Notes: generated by a model from the sequence alone, not told the origin. DNA of 64,000 bases from Candidatus Aegiribacteria sp. MLS_C (GCA_002030045.1 LQBI01000005.1:1-64000); one strand, 5' to 3'; positions 24,226 through 33,508 are shown, counted from the first letter of the stretch. Numbers and translations: made by a program.

Positions 24226-25170
24226 ATGGACCTGAGGACCGGACTCGTAGGAGGAAACCCCGGCAAGGGAAGGACCACGGACCTGGTCATAGCCGGCGGA
24301 GGGCCGGCGGCGCTCTCGGCATCTCTCTACGCCGCCCGTTACAGCATCGACCACGTAGTGCTCGAGAGCTATCAGCCCGGAGGACAGGCCGCCCTCACTG
24401 CCTGGATAGAGAACTACCCGGGCATGGGCAGGATATCCGGAGGGGACCTCGCGGCCAGAATGAAGGAGCAGGCCGAGAGATGGGGCGGGTCGTTCGAGAC
24501 AGCCACGGTGACCTCGACCGGACTCAGGGACGACCTCATAGAGGTAAAGGCCGATTCCGCCGTGTACCTTGCCAGGTTCCTGATAATAGCTACCGGCGCG
24601 GCCCCTGCAAAGCTCGGTGTGCCGGGCGAGGACAGGTTCTACGGACGGGGGGTCAGCTACTGCGCCACCTGCGATGCTCCCTTCTTCAAAGGAGCCCACG
24701 TCATGGTCGTGGGTGGCGGCGACAGCGCGGTGAAGGAGGGACTGCACCTATCGGAGTTCGCGGACAGGCTCACCCTTGTCCATAGAAGGGACAGGTTCAG
24801 GGCGGAGCCCTATCTTGCGGAAAAGCTTCTTTCGTGCGACAACTGCAGTGTACGCTGGAATACCACCGTGAGTGCCATCGAGGGCGAGGACGGGGTTGAA
24901 GGCGTACTGCTTGAAACTCCCGAGGGGGAGGAGCGGATAGATGTGGACGGTGTTTTCATCTACGTCGGCCGAAGGCCGGCCACAGAGGCCTTCTCCGGTC
25001 TGGTCGAACTCAATCCCGACGGCACAGTGAAGACCAGGGGCATCGTGGGGACATCGAGGAGCAACGTCTTCGCCGCCGGGGATGTGACCGACAACGAGCT
25101 GCGCCAGGTGGTAACCGCAGCGGCTGACGGCGCGAGGGCGGCTTCGGCGGTGTTCAATCTGATGCAGTGA
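24226..25170 (+). CDS. trxB: Thioredoxin reductase (low molecular weight, FAD)
   Basis: 314 residues. An FAD-binding GGGPAALSASLYAAR motif lies near residue 24, IENYPGM near 65 and the redox centre SYCATCDAPFF near 145. The NADPH-binding VVGGGDSAVKEGLHL follows, then the basic HRRDRFRAE typical of NADPH specificity, and a C-terminal FAD motif VFAAGDVTDNELRQ. It reduces the thioredoxin encoded immediately upstream. The N-terminus has about 15 extra residues before the FAD motif compared with E. coli. The next gene (disulfide oxidoreductase) starts 14 bp downstream. Confidence 0.95.
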   Translation: MDLRTGLVGGNPGKGRTTDLVIAGGGPAALSASLYAARYSIDHVVLESYQPGGQAALTAWIENYPGMGRISGGDLAARMKEQAERWGGSFETATVTSTGLRDDLIEVKADSAVYLARFLIIATGAAPAKLGVPGEDRFYGRGVSYCATCDAPFFKGAHVMVVGGGDSAVKEGLHLSEFADRLTLVHRRDRFRAEPYLAEKLLSCDNCSVRWNTTVSAIEGEDGVEGVLLETPEGEERIDVDGVFIYVGRRPATEAFSGLVELNPDGTVKTRGIVGTSRSNVFAAGDVTDNELRQVVTAAADGARAASAVFNLMQ

Positions 25171-25183
25171 GGAGGTACCTGTA

Positions 25184-25873
25184 ATGGCATTGCTTTCGGA
25201 GAGCGACGCTAACGAGGTCAGGAAGATATTCGGCTCCCTGGAGAGGGACGTGGAGATAAGAGCCTACACGCAGAGGCTGGAATGCCCTACATGTCAGGAC
25301 ACCGAGATGATCCTCCGGGAATTGGACGGGCTCTCGGACAGGATCAGGCTGACAATCCTCAATTTCCAGACAGACCGCGAGGCTGCCGGGAAGGACGGAG
25401 TGGAGAGGGTGCCCGCCATAGTGGTCTCCGACGGGACACACTCAAGGGTAAAGTTCTACGGTACTCCGTCGGGTTACGAGTTCAGCTCTCTCCTTACCGT
25501 AATAGTAGATGCCGGGGGTTCCGGGAAGACCCTCTCGGAGGAGACTCTGGAGTTCCTCGATGGGCTTGATAAGGACCTCAGTCTGCAGGTCTTCGTGACA
25601 CCCGCATGTCCCCACTGTCCCTCCTCCGCTGTTCTGGCCAGCAGGATGGCCCTGCACAGCGACCGGATCACCTCCGAGGTTATCGAGGCCAACGAGTTCC
25701 AGGAACTCTCCCGCAGGTTCAGGGTCCAGGGAGTTCCCAGGACGGTGGTGAACGGACAGTATTACGCCGAGGGCGCGCTGCCGGAGTACATGATGGTCGA
25801 GGCTCTCAGCAGGGGCCTGGAGGAGGGTCCTGAAGGGGAGAAGGACCTGATGGACTACATCAGAACGAGCTGA
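25184..25873 (+). CDS. Protein disulfide oxidoreductase with two thioredoxin-like domains
   Basis: 229 residues made of two thioredoxin/glutaredoxin folds: CPTC near residue 34 and TPACPHCPSS near residue 140, with cis-Pro loops VERVPAIVV and QGVPRTVVNG. This is the layout of the PDO family of thermophiles and of the N-terminal domain of AhpF. PDO proteins are reduced by thioredoxin reductase-like enzymes, which fits its place directly after trxB. The start has GAGGAGG about 10 nt upstream. It makes a three-gene thiol redox operon; the partner substrate is unknown. Confidence 0.88.
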   Translation: MALLSESDANEVRKIFGSLERDVEIRAYTQRLECPTCQDTEMILRELDGLSDRIRLTILNFQTDREAAGKDGVERVPAIVVSDGTHSRVKFYGTPSGYEFSSLLTVIVDAGGSGKTLSEETLEFLDGLDKDLSLQVFVTPACPHCPSSAVLASRMALHSDRITSEVIEANEFQELSRRFRVQGVPRTVVNGQYYAEGALPEYMMVEALSRGLEEGPEGEKDLMDYIRTS

Positions 25874-25890
25874 GGGACCGGAGGCGGCCT

Positions 25891-26658
25891 ATGCTGACAA
25901 TGGCGCTGATCCTCTCGATTGCCGGTTCGGTGGAGTTCCCCATGGAATCCAGCGGAGTGCTCGAGGCTTACAGCTTCTTCGATCAGAGCATAGAGCATTT
26001 CATCTACGGCAATATCGAGGCCGACATCAGGATACTGCAGGCGGGAAGGTTCTCGTGGAACCTCGGCCTGTCCATGGAGACCTACATGGGCGAGAGCTGG
26101 AACAGCCCGGAGATGAAGTTCAACATCTACGGGGGGCACTGGAACCTGAAAACGCAGCTGGGTTACTTCCTGGATCCGCTTCTAATAAGGATCTACACCG
26201 ACCACGAGTGCTTCCACAACATCGACATGGCCGACACCCTGTCCGAGTACATGAACAATGTCAAGCTCGGGGTCCTGCTGGACGAACCCCCTCCGGAGCC
26301 CTCGGAGGATCCTGTCCTGCTCCCCTCGGGACTGCCCGACGGCTGGTTCTCCATAGGCTTCTACCGTCCCAGGGGGGACACCTACCAGAAGGGACACGAC
26401 TTCGACTGGTCGCTACACGGGTACCTTGACTTCGAGGGAGTGGCCTTCAGGTCCTGGACGGGCGGCCTCCGGTACAGGGGCGACCTCTTCATCCACGACG
26501 ACGGGGAGGGATCTTCAAGGCACAGGGCAGAGGTCTACACGGCATACCGGACCACCATGGGTGCCTTCGAGCTGCATCTCACACGCTACCTGCGCGATAC
26601 CCAGCCTTTCAGATCCCTGGACGGAGAGACCTGCTGGGGCATAAGGTTCGTCTGGTAG
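25891..26658 (+). CDS. Putative outer-membrane beta-barrel protein, unknown family
   Basis: 255 residues with an N-terminal signal (MLTMALILSIAGS) and alternating aromatic/hydrophobic strands throughout (FSWNLGLSMETYMGESW, HWNLKTQLGYFLDPLLIR, AFELHLTRYLRDTQPF). It ends in an aromatic residue after a strand (WGIRFVW), a common barrel-insertion signal. I recognise no named family, though such proteins are often annotated as DUF1207-like or generic barrel proteins. It is 17 bp downstream of the PDO gene and may be cotranscribed, with no obvious functional link. Confidence 0.7.
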   Translation: MLTMALILSIAGSVEFPMESSGVLEAYSFFDQSIEHFIYGNIEADIRILQAGRFSWNLGLSMETYMGESWNSPEMKFNIYGGHWNLKTQLGYFLDPLLIRIYTDHECFHNIDMADTLSEYMNNVKLGVLLDEPPPEPSEDPVLLPSGLPDGWFSIGFYRPRGDTYQKGHDFDWSLHGYLDFEGVAFRSWTGGLRYRGDLFIHDDGEGSSRHRAEVYTAYRTTMGAFELHLTRYLRDTQPFRSLDGETCWGIRFVW

Positions 26659-26664
26659 GTCCCT

Positions 26665-27933
26665 TCAGAGTCTGACCGGGCCCAGCAGCATCGGCGGTAC
26701 GCTCAGCTGCCACTTCCTCTCGGGTTGTCCCAGCGCCTCGATCGTCGAAAAGAGATCCAGCGGTTTCCAGTTCCATCTGAAGTCCTTCACCGGATGCACT
26801 ATACGTCCATCCTCGACCAGGAACACCCCGTCCCTTGTCATACCCGTCAGGCTGAGTTCCTTCTGGTCCACGAACCTGATGTACCAGAACCTCCTGAACA
26901 GCAGGGCCCGGCCCTTCACCCCGCGGAGGATACTCTCCACGCTTCCCGGGCCTCCCTTCACAGCCAGCGTCCCGGGTATGAAAAGCGGTTCCCTGCCGCT
27001 CTGTCCGGCCCAGTACCTGGAGCAGGGCTGGGCCACAAGCCTGCCGGAGTCGATCCATACTACATCCCTGGAGGCCAGCCCCTCCTCGTTGAAAGGCATA
27101 CCCTTCAGGGTTCCGTCCACTTCGCTGCCCAGAGTGAAGTCCTCACCTGTGACCCTCTCCCCCAGCTTTCCGGAGAAGACCGTGAGACCCTCGTCGGCCT
27201 GTCTGGCGTTCAGGGACCAGGCTATGTAGGGAACGAGGTCCGCCACCGCCTGAGGTTCGAACAGCAGTCTGTACTCCCCCGGCTCCAGCTCCTCCTGGGC
27301 CTGATCGGCCTGCACCTCCTCAGCCACCCGGTGTACGGTCTCCTCTATGGGCAGGTCAGCCCATGACTCGGAACTCAGCATCCTGAAGCTGGACGCCTTG
27401 CCCCTGTCCATGGTGAGCCTCATGCCGGCCTCCGTGGAGCGGTGAACGGCCAGGTTGCCGGTGGAGGTCCCGATCGCTGTCTTTGTGTAGCTCATCTCCA
27501 CCAGTCCCGACGCCTCCATGTCCCGTCCGGCAGCGGTGGATACCGCCAGGGCAGCCGCCCTGGTCCGGGCTGACGCATCCATCGCAGCCGTTTCCCCGTC
27601 CCAGGCTTCCACGATGGGATAGACCTGTCCTCCCTCCACCGGAGGCATGTACTCCGGGTCGGGCGAAGCAGTCCTGAGCATCTCCATGGCCCTGGACAGT
27701 ATGTCTGGCACCGCGTCGACGTCTATTCTGTGAGTGGTGTAGACACTCCTCCGCTCACCGTCGCCCAGGGTTACCCTGAGCTTCCGCTCGAACCTGTCCA
27801 TGTTCTGCGTTATCCTGTTCTGGCCGAACCTGACCGCAGCGTCGCGGTACTCGGTTATGCTCGCCACCGCGTCCGGAACCCGGGCACTGTCCAGTACGGC
27901 CTCCACTACTCCAAGAAGTTCCTCACCGGTCAT
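26665..27933 (-). CDS. pmbA: TldE/PmbA-type subunit of the TldD-TldE peptidase
   Basis: 422 residues of the TldD/PmbA family, with matching strands such as EYRDAAVRFGQNRITQN near the N-terminus and GLTVFSGKLGERVTGEDFTL and VVWIDSGRLV in the C-terminal half. It lacks the HExxxH zinc motif, as expected for the TldE partner. The TldD/TldE heterodimer degrades unfolded peptides and processes some modified peptides (microcin B17, PQQ-like or RiPP leaders). Its start overlaps the tldD stop by ATGA, so the subunits are made in stoichiometric coupling. Confidence 0.9.
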   Translation of the reverse strand: MTGEELLGVVEAVLDSARVPDAVASITEYRDAAVRFGQNRITQNMDRFERKLRVTLGDGERRSVYTTHRIDVDAVPDILSRAMEMLRTASPDPEYMPPVEGGQVYPIVEAWDGETAAMDASARTRAAALAVSTAAGRDMEASGLVEMSYTKTAIGTSTGNLAVHRSTEAGMRLTMDRGKASSFRMLSSESWADLPIEETVHRVAEEVQADQAQEELEPGEYRLLFEPQAVADLVPYIAWSLNARQADEGLTVFSGKLGERVTGEDFTLGSEVDGTLKGMPFNEEGLASRDVVWIDSGRLVAQPCSRYWAGQSGREPLFIPGTLAVKGGPGSVESILRGVKGRALLFRRFWYIRFVDQKELSLTGMTRDGVFLVEDGRIVHPVKDFRWNWKPLDLFSTIEALGQPERKWQLSVPPMLLGPVRL

Positions 27934-29384
27934 TCCGCACCCCTTCCGACCTCGATGTTCCTGAACCGTGAAGTGCTGGCTCCGTGGGTCATCCTGGCGG
28001 ACTGCATGGGTTCCCCCTTGCCGCAGGTGAGGATACCCATGGTCCTGAAGTACCTATCGTCGGCCATGCCGTCGCAGGCCCTCCAGAAATCCCTGGTCCT
28101 CGATCTGTATATCACCTTTTTGAGTGGCTGGACCTTCCTGCCGTCCCTTATCTCCCAGAACATGTCGCCCCCGAACTGGAAGTTGACCCTCCTCTGGTCG
28201 ATGCTGAAGGAGCCCCGTCCTTCTATGTAGACCCCCTTTTGCACTTCAGAGATGAGGTCTTCCGGAGTCACGGGGCCCGGTCCGGGCTGGAGGTAGAAGT
28301 TCGGCTGGCGGTTGATGGGGAAACTGGAGAAATCCTGCGCCCTGCAGCACCCCGTGCTGTGCTCCCTTCCCACCAGGAGAGCAGTCTCCCTCACCGATCC
28401 GAACTGCTGGAAGATGCCGTTCCTCACGGTATACCACTTCTGGCCCGGCACTCCGTCGTCGTCCCATCCCCATGATGCTACTCCATAGGGCATTGTGTTG
28501 TCCGCAACGAAATTCACCAGTTCCGAACCGTATCTGAGCCTCTCCTGGTCGTCTATGTTCAGGAAGGTCCTGCCGGCCATGCTCGCTTCCCACCCGAGGA
28601 CCCTGTCGCTTTCCGTGGGGTGGCCGACCGACTCGTGCATCGTCAGGCTCAGATGGGTGCCGTCCAGAACAAGGTCCATCTCTCCTGCGGGACCCTCCGG
28701 GGCCCTGACCTTCATGATGGCCTCCTCCCTGGCCTTCTCCGCCCACGCCTGGAGGCCGGCCTCCTCCACCCACTCCCAGCCGGCGATCCTGGCACCGTCC
28801 TGAAAACCCCGGCTCTGCATGTCTCCGTCGTGTACCGCGTAGGCGTTTATAACCGGCATGGTGAATACCAGATCGGAGGACACGAGGGTACCCTGAGTGT
28901 TGCCGAACACCCTCCGCTTCCTCTCGAACCGGAGGCTGGTCCAGCTCATGGTGATGCTGTCGGATTCGTGCATGGTGTCGGCTGCCTTCGCCATCAGGTC
29001 CATCTTTTCGGTCATCGATACCGCGAATGGGTCCTTCAGGCAGGGGCCGTCGTAGTGGCCGACCGAGGGAACTTCCTCAGAGAGCCTGACCGAACCTTCC
29101 ATGACGCCGGCTCCGGCGCGGGCAACCTCGACGGCGCGGTCCACCGTCCTCTCTATCTCCTCTGTATCGAGACCGCTGCAGGAGGCGAAACCCCAGCATC
29201 CACGAACCAGGACCCTGACACCCACTCCTCTCTCCGCGGTGAGTTCAGCCTCCGCCAGCCTCTGCTTGCGGAAGGTAAGGCTCTCCAGGTCGGTGTTCTC
29301 GACCCTGGCGTCCCCGTAGTCGACGCCCCTGTGCCTCAGCTGTTCCACTACGCTGCCGGCAATGTCCCTCATTTCATCGATCAT
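27930..29384 (-). CDS. tldD: TldD zinc metallopeptidase subunit
   Basis: 484 residues. The catalytic zinc motif HESVGHPTESDRVLGWEASM (HExxxH) is present near residue 255, together with LVLDGTHLSLTM upstream and the C-terminal GxCGKGE-type segment ILTCGKGEPMQSARMTHGAS. The N-terminus (GVDYGDARVENTDLESLTFR) is typical. With PmbA it forms a cytosolic peptidase. No RiPP precursor or maturase is seen nearby, so a general proteolytic role is the safer reading. It lies 4 bp downstream of the rseC-like gene. Confidence 0.93.
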   Translation of the reverse strand: MIDEMRDIAGSVVEQLRHRGVDYGDARVENTDLESLTFRKQRLAEAELTAERGVGVRVLVRGCWGFASCSGLDTEEIERTVDRAVEVARAGAGVMEGSVRLSEEVPSVGHYDGPCLKDPFAVSMTEKMDLMAKAADTMHESDSITMSWTSLRFERKRRVFGNTQGTLVSSDLVFTMPVINAYAVHDGDMQSRGFQDGARIAGWEWVEEAGLQAWAEKAREEAIMKVRAPEGPAGEMDLVLDGTHLSLTMHESVGHPTESDRVLGWEASMAGRTFLNIDDQERLRYGSELVNFVADNTMPYGVASWGWDDDGVPGQKWYTVRNGIFQQFGSVRETALLVGREHSTGCCRAQDFSSFPINRQPNFYLQPGPGPVTPEDLISEVQKGVYIEGRGSFSIDQRRVNFQFGGDMFWEIRDGRKVQPLKKVIYRSRTRDFWRACDGMADDRYFRTMGILTCGKGEPMQSARMTHGASTSRFRNIEVGRGAE

Positions 29385-29388
29385 TGGA

Positions 29389-29856
29389 TCATCCTTCCAT
29401 GTTTATCATGGGAACGCTCCCGGGCGCATCTCTGCCGTCGGCCTTCTCCAGTATCCTGACTACGACCATGCTGAAACCGCTCGATCTGCAGAGCCTCCTG
29501 TTCACCAGGAGTGCAAGTGCGATCCCCAGCATCAGTCCCGAGCCGGCGCCCAGGGCCCTTGTCGCGTCTCCGCCGCCGGACATCGCCAGATAGCCTGCAA
29601 AGAGGAGCAGCACGGGTAGAATGAACGTAACTGCTATCATGGTGAGTGAGGCGGAAGACTTCAGCTCCAGCCTGACCCTGTCGCCGGGCGAGACACCGAA
29701 AGGGTCCGCCGCCAGGAACGACCGTTCCTCCCTCCCGCCTCCGGACAGTGAGAGACAGGCGTGTCTCGCCTCGCATGTGTCGCATTCGCCGCCGTCGACG
29801 GGACGGACCAGGGCTATGCCCTCCGATGACTCGAGCACGACGGCTTCTCTGGTCAT
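29389..29856 (-). CDS. RseC/MucC-family membrane protein
   Basis: 155 residues starting at ATG 29856; the longer open frame upstream adds a segment without homology. The N-terminal domain has the RseC pattern: REAVVLESSEGIALVRPV, then CDTCEARHAC (Cys cluster), VSPGDRVRLEL. Two transmembrane helices follow (residues about 78-97 and 107-125). RseC/SoxR-reducing proteins modulate the sigma-E envelope-stress pathway or reduce SoxR with the Rnf-like Rsx complex; neither partner is in the window. The Cys residues could bind an iron-sulfur cluster. It is followed closely by tldD. Confidence 0.82.
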   Translation of the reverse strand: MTREAVVLESSEGIALVRPVDGGECDTCEARHACLSLSGGGREERSFLAADPFGVSPGDRVRLELKSSASLTMIAVTFILPVLLLFAGYLAMSGGGDATRALGAGSGLMLGIALALLVNRRLCRSSGFSMVVVRILEKADGRDAPGSVPMINMEG

Positions 29857-29887
29857 AGGAAACCCAATCACTGAACAGCATCCGGGA

Positions 29888-30082
29888 CTAACCCCGGGAC
29901 GGGGTCGGATCATCCCAGTGACAATAATAAGGGCAGTAACCGAGGTCCACCGACTCCCGACGGTCATGACCGGCAACCGCAGCGCGAAGGTCCATGCCTA
30001 TGGATCGGACCTTCTCCGGACCGCCGCATCCGGTTATCATCATCACAATGAGAAGATGGACCGGCAGGAGCTTTACCGGCAC
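29888..30082 (-). CDS. Possible small Cys-containing lipoprotein
   Basis: A 64-residue frame starting at GTG 30082 (or GTG 30088) with a credible lipoprotein signal: PVKLLPVHLLIVMMITGC, where ITGC is a good lipobox. The mature part is short and ends DLGYCPYYCHWDDPTPSRG, with two further Cys. It reads in the same direction as the rseC-like gene 31 bp downstream. No clear ribosome-binding site is seen, so coding status is uncertain. The rest of the 342-bp gap (29857-30198) shows nothing else I recognise. Confidence 0.4.
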   Translation of the reverse strand: MPVKLLPVHLLIVMMITGCGGPEKVRSIGMDLRAAVAGHDRRESVDLGYCPYYCHWDDPTPSRG

Positions 30083-30198
30083 ATTCACAGGATCCCGCCC
30101 GGTCCCGGGCAGATAATGACACTGGAAGGTATCGAATGACGAAGAATAATGAGTCTCTTTTCGGACCGGAAGACCGTCATCCGGCCGGGTGGTGACCG

Positions 30199-32781
30199 GT
30201 GGGCCCGGCTTCCCTCGTCGTTTCCCTGGTCCTCTCGGTATCCGCCGGTGATTTCGATTCCCTCCTATCCGTGAGGGAGTTCGGTCCCGCACTGGAGCTT
30301 GCGGAGAACGACTCCATGAGGGCTGTGGTGCACATGTGCGCCGGGGAGGACTCCTCGGCCGCCGTCCTGTTCCGCAGGGCCTTCCTGGAAAGTCCCTCCG
30401 CGGCGCTCCTTGCTCTGATGTGGGAGGCTGCAGCTTCCGCAGATGGAGTTGAAGCGGCCGCTACAGATGATGACTCCGCGGCGGCCGCCCGATGGCTGAG
30501 AGAGGATATCCGGCGATGGGAGGACGCCATCGAATGGGGTCCCGAGGATCTGCTTTCACTGGCGGGAAGCGCAATTCTCCTGAATGACACAGCCACCTCG
30601 GACATCCTCACCGAGAAGCTCCTCTCGCTCTTCCCCGGGTCGGAGGAGGCCTACAAGGTCCTGGGCTGGGAGTTCTACGACGGTCTGTACCCGGTATGGT
30701 ACGACGACTCCGCAAGGGTCCCGGTGATCAGGGATTTCATCCTGGAGCGGGGCGGGCTTTCGAATACCTGGAGGTCCGCGGCCTACAGGAGCCTGCTCTC
30801 CGCCACCCTGGGAACGGCGGATTCCTCATCCTGGAGAGAAGTACTGGAGGAATGGACGGTAAGCTGTCCGGAGGATCCACAGGCCTGCCTTTCCGGAGCG
30901 GCTCTGATGATCGAGAGGGATTCCGCCTTCAGTGATGCACTGGAGGAAGCGGAGAGAGGGCTGGCCCTGATGGAGGGAGGCTGGCGGCCGGAGGGAATGC
31001 CCGAGGAGGAATGGGCCCTCACGGGTCCCTCACTGAAGACCGGGCTCCATCTTCGAAGCCTGCAGGCCCTGGCGGGAGCTGGGTACGTCGAAGAGGCTCT
31101 GGCATCCCTTGATCCGGTCATAGACGGTTTCCAGGCTGACGCGGACGATCACGGCACGGCCTCGTCGCTCCACTGGCTGAGGGGTGAGCTTCTCATCGCG
31201 CTCGGTGACACAGCGGCGGCGCTGTCTTCCTACTCGGCATCGGCGGCCCTGGGCGACGTTGTCGACAGGTGGAGCGGAATGTCACTGGAAGCTATGGAGG
31301 GAATACTCCTCCCCGACAGGAGCCCGCTGGACTGGGCAAGGGATGCTGCCGGTTACTCGGGACCGGTGTTCGCCGACCTCACGCCGCTTCTGGGGCCCGA
31401 CAGCCTTCTGAGAGGCAGCCGCGTCTCCTGGTGCGACTGGGACGCCGACGGCTGGCAGGACCTCTACGCCGGAAGACGTCTCTACAGGAACCTGGAAGGA
31501 TCGGGTTTCGTCGATGTGACATCCCGGGCGGGACTGGACAGCTGCAGGGGGAACGGCGGGATCTGGGGCGACCTCGACCGCAACGGGTGGCCCGATCTGG
31601 TCACGGCGGGCAATCCGCCGCAGCTGTTCCTCAACAGTCAGGGAGTGATGGCGGAACACCCTCTTCCCGGGCCGGACAGCGCCGGATCCTCCATCGAGGG
31701 GGTCGGCATACTGGACTGGGACGGGGACGGCTGGCTCGACCTTTACCTCGCCGGTTACGAGCTGCCCGGCCAGCCTGGCACGGGGACGGAGGACTTCTTC
31801 TACTTCGGCGGACCCGACGGCCTGAGAAGGACCGGCGACAGCCTCGGCATGATACCGTTCCTGGGCATCGACCTGTGCGGAAGGGGGGTCAGTCCGTGCG
31901 ACTTCGACAGGGACGGAGACATTGACATCTTCGTCTCCAACTACAGGCTGCAGGAGAACATCCTCTGGGAGAACCGGGATGGGACTGCGGAGAATACCGC
32001 TCTTCGCCGCGGGATCGCTGGAAACGAGACGGACGGCTGGTGGGGGCATACGATAGGGAGCGCCTGGGCCGACTGGGACAACGACGGGGACTGGGACCTG
32101 TTCTCGGCCAACCTCGCCCATCCGCGCTACATCACCTTCTCCGACAGGAGCATGCTCTACCGGAACGACGGCGGTGTCTTCACGGACGTGCGCGCTGAGG
32201 CGGGAATCAAGTTCGAGGAGACCCATTCCAATCCCGTGTGGGGGGACTTCGACAACGACGGCCTGCTGGACCTCTTCATCACATCCGTCTACCCCGACCG
32301 CCGCAGCTTCCTATATCTGAACAGGGGCGACGGTACCTTCGAGGACGTCACCTGGCTGTCCGGCGCCCGAGTAATGAACGGATGGGGAGCGGCAGCCGCC
32401 GACTACAACATGGACGGAAGGCTTGACCTTGCGGTTGGGACGGCTGACGGTCCGGTACTCCTGTCCAACGTCTCCCCGCCGGGGAACTGGGCCCTGGTCA
32501 GGCTGTCCCCTCCTGACTGGTGCAATCCATCTGCCATCGGATGCACCGTCTTCATCGAACAGGGAGACCACCTTCTGATGCGTCAGGTGGAGGGTGGAGG
32601 CGGAACCACCGCACAGAACGGACAGGTGCTGCATTTCGGTCTTCCGGGACCGGGACCGTTCCTTGTGGGAGCATCCTTCAGGGGCTCGAAGGATGCTTCG
32701 GGACTGACAGCTGGAAGCCCCGGCTCCCTTATCGTACTCGGTCCTCTCCCCCCGGATTCGAACGCATTGTCATCTCCCTGA
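30199..32781 (+). CDS. Secreted TPR plus FG-GAP/VCBS beta-propeller protein
   Basis: 860 residues with an N-terminal signal sequence (ASLVVSLVLSVSAGD). Residues about 20-390 are helical, TPR-like (LLSVREFGPALELAEND, VEEALASLDPVIDGFQAD). Residues about 400-760 carry a series of FG-GAP repeats with calcium-binding loops: DWDADGWQDLY, DLDRNGWPDLV, DWDGDGWLDLY, DFDRDGDIDIF, DWDNDGDWDLF, DFDNDGLLDLF. The C-terminal segment resembles ASPIC/UnbV (LVRLSPPDWCNPSAIGCTVF). Such proteins sit at the surface and bind ligands or assemble complexes. The start is GTG at 30199. Its last 53 bp overlap the convergent glycosyltransferase gene. Confidence 0.85.
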   Translation: MGPASLVVSLVLSVSAGDFDSLLSVREFGPALELAENDSMRAVVHMCAGEDSSAAVLFRRAFLESPSAALLALMWEAAASADGVEAAATDDDSAAAARWLREDIRRWEDAIEWGPEDLLSLAGSAILLNDTATSDILTEKLLSLFPGSEEAYKVLGWEFYDGLYPVWYDDSARVPVIRDFILERGGLSNTWRSAAYRSLLSATLGTADSSSWREVLEEWTVSCPEDPQACLSGAALMIERDSAFSDALEEAERGLALMEGGWRPEGMPEEEWALTGPSLKTGLHLRSLQALAGAGYVEEALASLDPVIDGFQADADDHGTASSLHWLRGELLIALGDTAAALSSYSASAALGDVVDRWSGMSLEAMEGILLPDRSPLDWARDAAGYSGPVFADLTPLLGPDSLLRGSRVSWCDWDADGWQDLYAGRRLYRNLEGSGFVDVTSRAGLDSCRGNGGIWGDLDRNGWPDLVTAGNPPQLFLNSQGVMAEHPLPGPDSAGSSIEGVGILDWDGDGWLDLYLAGYELPGQPGTGTEDFFYFGGPDGLRRTGDSLGMIPFLGIDLCGRGVSPCDFDRDGDIDIFVSNYRLQENILWENRDGTAENTALRRGIAGNETDGWWGHTIGSAWADWDNDGDWDLFSANLAHPRYITFSDRSMLYRNDGGVFTDVRAEAGIKFEETHSNPVWGDFDNDGLLDLFITSVYPDRRSFLYLNRGDGTFEDVTWLSGARVMNGWGAAAADYNMDGRLDLAVGTADGPVLLSNVSPPGNWALVRLSPPDWCNPSAIGCTVFIEQGDHLLMRQVEGGGGTTAQNGQVLHFGLPGPGPFLVGASFRGSKDASGLTAGSPGSLIVLGPLPPDSNALSSP

Positions 32782-33508
32782 GCATGGACCATTTGAGGAA
32801 TACGTAGAACGAGGCGACAACGGAAGCGGTAAGACCGGGAACGCCCTCCAGAATACCTCCGCGCAGGATACAGGATGAGAAGAGCCGCCAGAGAGGTCGA
32901 AGGATCATCGGGGAAGGACCCGCACGCCTTCCTGCAGAATGTTCCCCCCGGGCCCACATCGACGCGTAGGCCCTCATCTTATCGATCTGCTCTGAGAGGT
33001 CCTCGTAGGATTCATGGACCACGTGGCCTTTCCGCAAGATACCGGGTCGACCGCTCTCCAGGACGAGCCCCTCGTGAACATGAGATCCGCTGAAGGAAGC
33101 GCTGGCCTTCCTGATGAGTCGCAGGTGGCTCTCGCCGGACCAGGGACCTAATCGCATCAGGCGTCCCATGTAGAGCATTCTGAAGCGGAGCCTGTAACCG
33201 TCCCGATCGGGTCCTTTCAGAAGAAGTGACCGGATCGCACCGGACAGGTCCGGGTCCAGGTACTCGTCGGCGTCCAGGAACAGGACCCAGTCGTACCTTG
33301 CCTGTTCAAGGGCCCACTGCTTCTGGCTGGAGTAGTCCGTGAAGCTATGGTGCATCACCCTGCAGCCAAGGGTACGGGCGATCCCGATCGTGGAATCGGT
33401 GCTCCCGGAATCCACGACCAACACCTCTCCGGCGAAGGGAACGCTTTCGAAGCACCTGGCCAGGTGCTTCTCCTCGTTCCGGGTGACGATCACAAGGGAC
33501 AGGTCCAA
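32729..33508 (-). CDS. Family 2 glycosyltransferase, WaaE/KdtX-like
   Basis: 259 residues beginning at TTG 33508, chosen because AAGGAGG lies 7 nt upstream and the GT2 domain begins immediately: LSLVIVTRNEEKHLARCFES. Other GT2 motifs are VLVVDSGSTDSTIGIARTLG and the catalytic-site DWVLFLDADEYLDPDL. A C-terminal hydrophobic helix lies near 225-245. The closest well-known relatives are LPS core beta-1,4-glucosyltransferases (WaaE/KdtX). The open frame extends over 100 codons upstream without homology. It overlaps the FG-GAP protein gene tail-to-tail by 53 bp. Confidence 0.88.
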   Translation of the reverse strand: MDLSLVIVTRNEEKHLARCFESVPFAGEVLVVDSGSTDSTIGIARTLGCRVMHHSFTDYSSQKQWALEQARYDWVLFLDADEYLDPDLSGAIRSLLLKGPDRDGYRLRFRMLYMGRLMRLGPWSGESHLRLIRKASASFSGSHVHEGLVLESGRPGILRKGHVVHESYEDLSEQIDKMRAYASMWARGEHSAGRRAGPSPMILRPLWRLFSSCILRGGILEGVPGLTASVVASFYVFLKWSMLREMTMRSNPGGEDRVR

